Source: Brasenia schreberi (Eukaryota > Streptophyta > Magnoliopsida > Nymphaeales > Cabombaceae). Taken from it: a stretch of DNA of 64,000 bases. The translations under genes and the position numbers were made by a program. The stretch lies in assembly GCA_036023115.1 (NCBI GenBank), contig JAYKKT010000059.1, forward strand, positions 3,018,001 to 3,082,000, given 5' to 3'. Position 1 is the stretch's first letter. The number at the start of each line of letters is the position of its first letter. Below the pieces are notes generated by a model. It was given only the letters and a program-made list of their open reading frames with translations. It did no database searches and was not told where the DNA came from. Shown in pieces: positions 58,981-64,000 of the stretch.

Positions 58981-60342
58981 GATTCATGGTGTTTGGTTTA
59001 CCGAATGCATTGACTAAGCAAACTTGTTAAGTAGGTTTCATTCCTTTTCTTTTTTCATTTCCAGCTAGCTTTAAACTGTGACAGGAAGAACTTTGGGTCA
59101 AATTTGTTGAATCGGGGTTTGGGTCACAACTGATTTTCTAAAACTTTGGACTGAAAATAAAAAAATTCAACCAATTCGGGTCAGAGTCGGTCCAGTTTAG
59201 TATGTAAACGTGTCAGACTGGCATCACTACCCCAACTTAAATCAGGTCTTATGCGTCCCATGTCCTTTTTATAGATAAGCTGAGTTCAGGAAAGACCCCG
59301 ACCAAACCGGACTCGAGTTACAGACTAGGACTCTCTCGTTCCCCCATGGCTGCTGGGAATTGACTGCCCTTGCCAATCGAACCAGACGACCGGATAAGTT
59401 GGAGTTTAACAGTATCAACTTGGTTTGCAGATTTGAGGAGTTAGTTCTATGACCACACCTTGTACAGGGTATGAGATTGTCTAGCTCGTGTTAAGTTGCT
59501 TGACCTAAAGATCGGTTGGATATAGTAAGCGAACCCATTTCTGACAGGAGTGGCTCGACACAATTTGAGGCCTAAGGCTAAACATTTAAAGTAGGCCTTA
59601 TTAACGATGGCGAACAAAATTGGAGGACTTCATCTAAGTTTGATGTCTAAAAATTTTAAGGGCTTAAAGCGGTCGCTTCGTTGTTGTTGTTGTTGTTGTT
59701 GTAGTAAACCGGTCGCTTTGGTCGTGTCACCACGATCTACTAACCCTGTTTTTCGGTCTTTGCTTTTGGTTTATAATGGGAATTTGAAGCCTAAACACAC
59801 ACACGCATGAACTCTCCAAGAATTGAACTCGCCACCTGCTAGTAAGCTAACGCTCAGAGTGCCCTTGTTTCTCAATCTTTGTTTGTGGAACCTGACTCAA
59901 TTCGGTGAGGATATAAAATCTCACTGTAAGATCCAACACTTATAGGTAACCCAGCTCTCTCGTTTTCGGGTCAGTGTCCACGGATCGGAGTCAGCATGCA
60001 ATTGGGTTTGGATCGGGGTGGCACCAGATCCAGCGTCTCATTGAGTCATACCAAGAACTACTCAAAATTTCAAATGGACGGAATAAATGCCCGTTTGGTC
60101 ATTAAGGAGTCTTCTGGAGGGCTTTATAGACATTTGGGAAGTCACGCTGGCGAGTACCCTTTTGGTCTTGCGCTTTTCTGTCTTCTCGTGAAGGAAGGCT
60201 CGTAGCCGTACGGGAAGCATCCCTCCCACCGGCTTCCCTCCACCGAACGATATCCATCGGATGGTGGACACGGATTCCACTCCCTGTTCCGTTTCATCCT
60301 TAACGGAAAACCCTCCTCCGCTTCTCCCCCTAGACAGCGTTT

Positions 60343-60343
<1 letters not shown>
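58981..60343. other. Intergenic
   Basis: No gene seen. A (TTG)n run at about 59680-59701 has no RTE sequence in front of it. The right end is the upstream region of the DedA-like gene. Confidence 0.45.
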
Positions 60344-60376
<33 letters not shown>

Positions 60377-60530
60377 AGAGGTAATATTCTTGTTCCCCCG
60401 TCTCACGTATTCCTTTTTTGCTTCTCTCTTTCTCTCTCTCTCCAATTCTGAGGCTGTCAGAGGTAATATCCTTGTTCCCCCGTCTCACATATTCCTTTTT
60501 TGCGTCTCTCTCTCTCTCTCTCGGCGGTCT
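60344..60530. repeat. 82-bp duplication with CT tracts, probable 5' leader of the DedA-like gene
   Basis: GTCAGAGGTAATATTCTTGT followed by TCCCCCGTCTCAC and ATTCCTTTTTTGC occurs at 60374 and 60456, each flanked by CT runs. Each copy carries a possible splice donor (AGAG|GTAATA). Confidence 0.8.
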
Positions 60531-62214
60531 GCTGAGTTTTTTTTTTTTTTGTGTAAAGATCGATTCCCTGGTTCTTTATGACTTTGATGGTTTCATTATA
60601 CTTGATCTTTATGGGATATGTTTTAATGCGTTTTTATCGCTAGGGTTTTGTTTGGTTTTTCATTTTTTATTGCGATTATTCTGAAACATTACGAATACAG
60701 CGGCTTGATTTAAGGTTGTTGCTGTGGTGGGGTTTTAGTTTGGTGGGATTGAGAGTTCAATGGAACAGGGATCATGTAACCTTTGTTACATGAAACTTCT
60801 TTATTTGTATGACAGAATAAAACTGCTTGATTGAGCAATACGAAACTGAGCAGTCATGTACGGGGAGAGATAAATGGATTTTAGAAATCTGCAGTTCCCG
60901 ATTTCTTCACATGTAAGCGATGAATTGTTATCACTTGGTTTCGACAACCGATTCAGTCGTCTGTTTGGTGTGAAAAGGAATTGTAGGACGCCTCCATGTA
61001 GGCGAGTTCACAGTACTACCGAAAGAAATCTAGATTCTCTTAGCGTTACTGGAGAAGTAAGGAATTCTAATCTCTGACGTTTACTCTGCCAAAAATCACA
61101 TATTGATAGGATTGATCAATCGTCTGCTGCTAAATAACTGGCTTATTTGAGATGAGCTATGACTCACGCTTTATCTGGCAAACCAGTACATTACTTCTGC
61201 ATATTGGTAAGGTTGGGCTTGATGCTTCTTGTATTTTTATCCCAATATTTACAAAGTCCAGGAGATTTGGCTTGTTTTCCACATCCTTGAACTTGTAGGT
61301 CTGGTAATAGCTCACGTGCATTCACAGACACATAAAGGTAAAGGTACACCAATTGCCCATATGGTACATAAGTTTGATTGATGATGCTATATTTTTTGTA
61401 TGTGGGATTCCTATTGGGGATCCATAATATTCTTACTGCCGTTGGTGGAATTCTATCTCTTGATCAACAAAACATTTTCTCAGGTTAGTTTAAGTTAGAC
61501 TTTCAATTAGTTTAAACTGGAAGAATGTGTAATTAGGGTAGAACTCGATGTGAGTACATCTGGAGGCTATAGTATGGTTTAAACTTTAATCTGGAAATCG
61601 TAACAGGGATGGGACCTATATGCTTATATCTGTCGATTTAACTTGTTATGAGCAAGGTTGTGAATATCATTATGTACTGCCACTCGAAGAAAATACAATG
61701 ATGAGAAATTATACCAATATATAAACTATAAACAGGTAAACTCTAACCTAGATATTGCCACCCTATATAGATTTGTAAAGTTATAACCATCATCCAAAGG
61801 CTGTTAAGTTTGGAGAAGATAAGTTCTCAGAGAAGCTGTCATAGTGTAAGCAATTGGAGCCAAGCCTGATGTGCTTTATTTGGATTACTGAAATTTCATG
61901 ATCAAAAGTCCGTCCTTTGAACTTTCAAGTATCTATTGCTGTTCATGTTTGGTTTTCTAATTCATTCACCCTTTTTTCAGAGATCCTCTGGTCCCTCCCT
62001 CTGTTAGGACCTTTTGTACAAAGTACTCTCTCAATGAAATTTACTTTACCCCTTATTCAAAAATTGCCACTTGTTCATCCTTTCCTTTAGTAATATTCTC
62101 ACCGAATTCTGCTTATTGCTTCTTTCTCAATAGTAACTTAGTTTTGTTTAGAACTTCTTCACTGTGGTTCATAGTTGATTTATCGGGTAACTGATTTAAG
62201 TGTTCAATTATGCA
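60531..62214. other. Probable leader intron of the DedA-like gene
   Basis: No coding match. A 67-codon frame at 60874-61077 ends in a possible donor but would not join in frame to the exon at 62215, so I treat it as non-coding or an upstream ORF. Confidence 0.4.
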
Positions 62215-62228
62215 GACTACTGGAGGAC

Positions 62229-62486
62229 ATGTCAGGCCCATTGGCTGATTCCAACAAAAGAACCTCACTCCCTGATAGAGCAGTGGAGGGGAAAAGTGAA
62301 TATGAATATGTTCGGCTGGTTCTTTCAGATGAGCCAAGGGTGAATAGCAGCCATATCGTGCCTTCTCAAGAAGATCCTAGTGTTAGCAGACTATTCTGGT
62401 GGCTCAAGGCCTTGTTGTACACTGTAATTTTGCTAGTTGCTCTGACTATTTTCATCATTTATGGAGTACCTTTCCTCTTTGAAAAG
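62229..62486 (+). CDS. DedA/TVP38-like (SNARE-associated Golgi) protein, first recognised coding exon
   Basis: Follows an acceptor (TTATGCAG|ACT) at 62214 and ends at FLFEK|GTAATG (62486/62487). It encodes 86 residues: a polar start (MSGPLADSNKRTSLPD), the EYVRLVLSDEPR motif, and a membrane segment KALLYTVILLVALTIFIIYG ending in GVPFLFEK. This matches the N-terminal part of plant TVP38/DedA-domain membrane proteins, just before the conserved VTT domain. ATG at 62229 is the only Met before the conserved part. The following exons are not in the window, because the intron contains an RTE copy that runs to the edge. Whether the gene is intact cannot be judged. Confidence 0.6.
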
Positions 62487-62538
62487 GTAATGCGCTCCCT
62501 TGAGTTCTATTGTGGCATTTGCAGATGCAATATTTTTT

Positions 62539-64000
62539 ATAGTTAGGGCTAGAGATAAGAAAACTAAATATCTTAATTCTGTTAGATGCATCAAAGACGA
62601 GGATGAAAAAATTCTAGTAGCAAATGATGATATAAGAAATAGATGAAAAAACTATTTTTGTAATCTTAGGAGAGTTAGCCAAATCAGAAAAGTATATAAA
62701 CCACGATTTCTACCGACATATTCAAAAGAATGAAGTCAAAGAGTCTCTTAAACATATGAAGGGTGGTAAATCGGTAGGACCAAACAATATTCATATAGAA
62801 GTTTGGAAAATCCTAGGAGAAATAGGAATCACTTAGCACACAAGACTATTTAATGAAATATGGAGAAACCAAAAGATGCCCGATGAATGGAGAGTGAGTA
62901 CACTTATACCCATATATAAGAACAAGAGAGACATTTAGAATTGTGTGAATTATCGAGGTATCAAGTTAATGAGCCATACTATGAAATTATGGGAAAGAAT
63001 TATCGAACGTAGGTTAAGACAAGTATCAAGTACAACAGAGAACCAATTTGGATTCATGCCAAGCAGATCCATTGTTAAAGCGATTACCTTTTGAGACATC
63101 TTATGGAACATTTTAGATTAAAAAAGAAAGACCTTCACATAATATTTAATGATCTAGAAAAAGCTTATGGGTACCGAGGGAGGTTCTTTAGAGAACCTTG
63201 GAAAAAAGAGGTATCCCATTGACATACATTAACCTTATAAGAGACATGTACGATGGTACAAAAACATGTGTAAGGACTCATGAAGGAATGACAAACTTCT
63301 TTGAAGTTAATATTGGGTTACATCAAGGATCAACTTTAAGTCTATACTTATTTATAATGGTGATTGATGAGTTAACAAAACATATTCAAGATGAAGTGCC
63401 TTGGTGTATGTTATTTGCATATGACATTGTGTTAGTGGAGGAGTCTAAGGAAAAAGTTAATAGAAAATTGAAACTATGGAGAGAAGCATTAGAAATCAAA
63501 GGCCTCCGACTTAGTAGAAGAAAGACAAAATATATGGAATATAAGTTTGATCATTTGGCTACTTAAGAGGACATAAAAATTAAAATTGGCACACATTGCA
63601 TCCTCCAAAAAGAAAGTTTTAAATACTTAGGGTCAATTTTTTAGAGTGATGGAAGAATTGATGGAAATGTTACGCATAGAATTAATGCTGGTTGGTTAAA
63701 ATGGAGAGGAGCATCAGGTATTCTTTGTGATAAGAAGATATCATTAAAGTTAAAAGGTAAATATTATATAGAGCAATTAGACCTGCCATGTTTTATGGTT
63801 ATGAGTGTTGGGCAGTTAACCATTAACATGTACAAAAGATGTCTCTTATAGAAATGAAGATGTTGAGATGGATGAGTGGTCATATAAAAAAAGACCGTAT
63901 ACATAATGAGGTTATTAGAAACAAATTAGGAGTGACACCAATAGAGGTTAAAATGAAAGAACATCGTTTAAGATGGTTTGGACATATAGAAAGAAGATCA
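62539..64000 (+). mobile_element. RTE copy, runs off the window
   Basis: Starts in the linker between endonuclease and RT (AGGGCTAGAGATAAGAAAAC) and continues through RT to the HRLRWFGHIERRS region at the right edge. The RT is disabled by several stops and by FAYD in place of FADD (TAT 63420-63422). It shares its disabling mutations with the copy at 6.7-9.1 kb, and it sits in the intron of the DedA-like gene, same strand. Confidence 0.92.
63198..63566 (+). pseudogene. RTE reverse transcriptase fragment, inactive
   Basis: 122-codon open piece from [19 protein letters not shown] through [13 protein letters not shown] and [18 protein letters not shown] to a TAA at 63564-63566. The catalytic aspartate is Tyr. 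The equivalent of the intact [11 protein letters not shown] block just upstream is frameshifted. Confidence 0.88.

Noticed and set aside
60874..61077. 67-codon frame as the first coding exon of the DedA-like gene
   Set aside because: Its possible donor has the wrong phase for the exon at 62215 and would run into a stop.

Overview
This is nuclear DNA from a flowering plant. The evidence is intron-split genes of plant families (an EXO70 of the plant-expanded C type, a trichome-birefringence-like acetyltransferase, a PADRE/DUF4228 protein, PPR-DYW and SCPL51 relics), long AT-rich non-coding stretches, and plant RTE LINEs, Au-type and other tRNA-derived SINEs, hAT MITEs and a solo LTR. The species cannot be fixed from the sequence. 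Dense RTE elements with a (TTG)n tail fit several angiosperm lineages.

Layout. 1-4,000: the main exon of a mitoferrin-like carrier on the minus strand; its last exon is not visible and probably lies left of the window. 6,700-13,710: an RTE nest, with a rearranged plus-strand copy, a full-length minus-strand copy bounded by 9-bp target duplications, and a small copy with a 5' inversion. 13,850-16,100: the first four exons of a PBCP-like PP2C phosphatase (minus) whose catalytic remainder is absent. 17,300-19,350: an intact single-exon EXO70 gene (minus). 24,300-24,500: one exon of an isoflavone-reductase-like gene. 27,550-31,080: an apparently intact six-exon TBL gene (minus) carrying internal duplications in intron 3. 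34,140-36,650: a decayed SCPL51 carboxypeptidase gene with a hAT MITE. 38,175-41,950: a PPR-DYW pseudogene split by a 2.03-kb probable solo LTR. 44,890-45,390: an intact PADRE gene (minus). 49,060-49,670: an L1-type LINE fragment and a second hAT MITE. 53,105-56,095: a beta-mannanase pseudogene with both catalytic glutamates changed to lysine and an RTE fragment in a GC-AG intron. 57,190-57,815: an inverted duplication able to form a long hairpin. 62,229 to the end: the first recognisable exon of a DedA/TVP38-like membrane protein followed by an RTE copy that runs off the window.

The genes do not form a pathway or cluster. Four loci look intact or potentially functional (mitoferrin, EXO70, TBL, PADRE), with the DedA-like gene as a partial fifth. 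The other gene-like loci are relics. The strongest observations concern retrotransposition: short RTE insertions with target-site duplications, one 5' inversion, a shared set of disabling mutations in two RTE copies, and a SINE family seen nine times in one orientation. I found no convincing undescribed functional system. The hairpin at 57.2-57.8 kb and the SINE family are the best leads for something not already catalogued.
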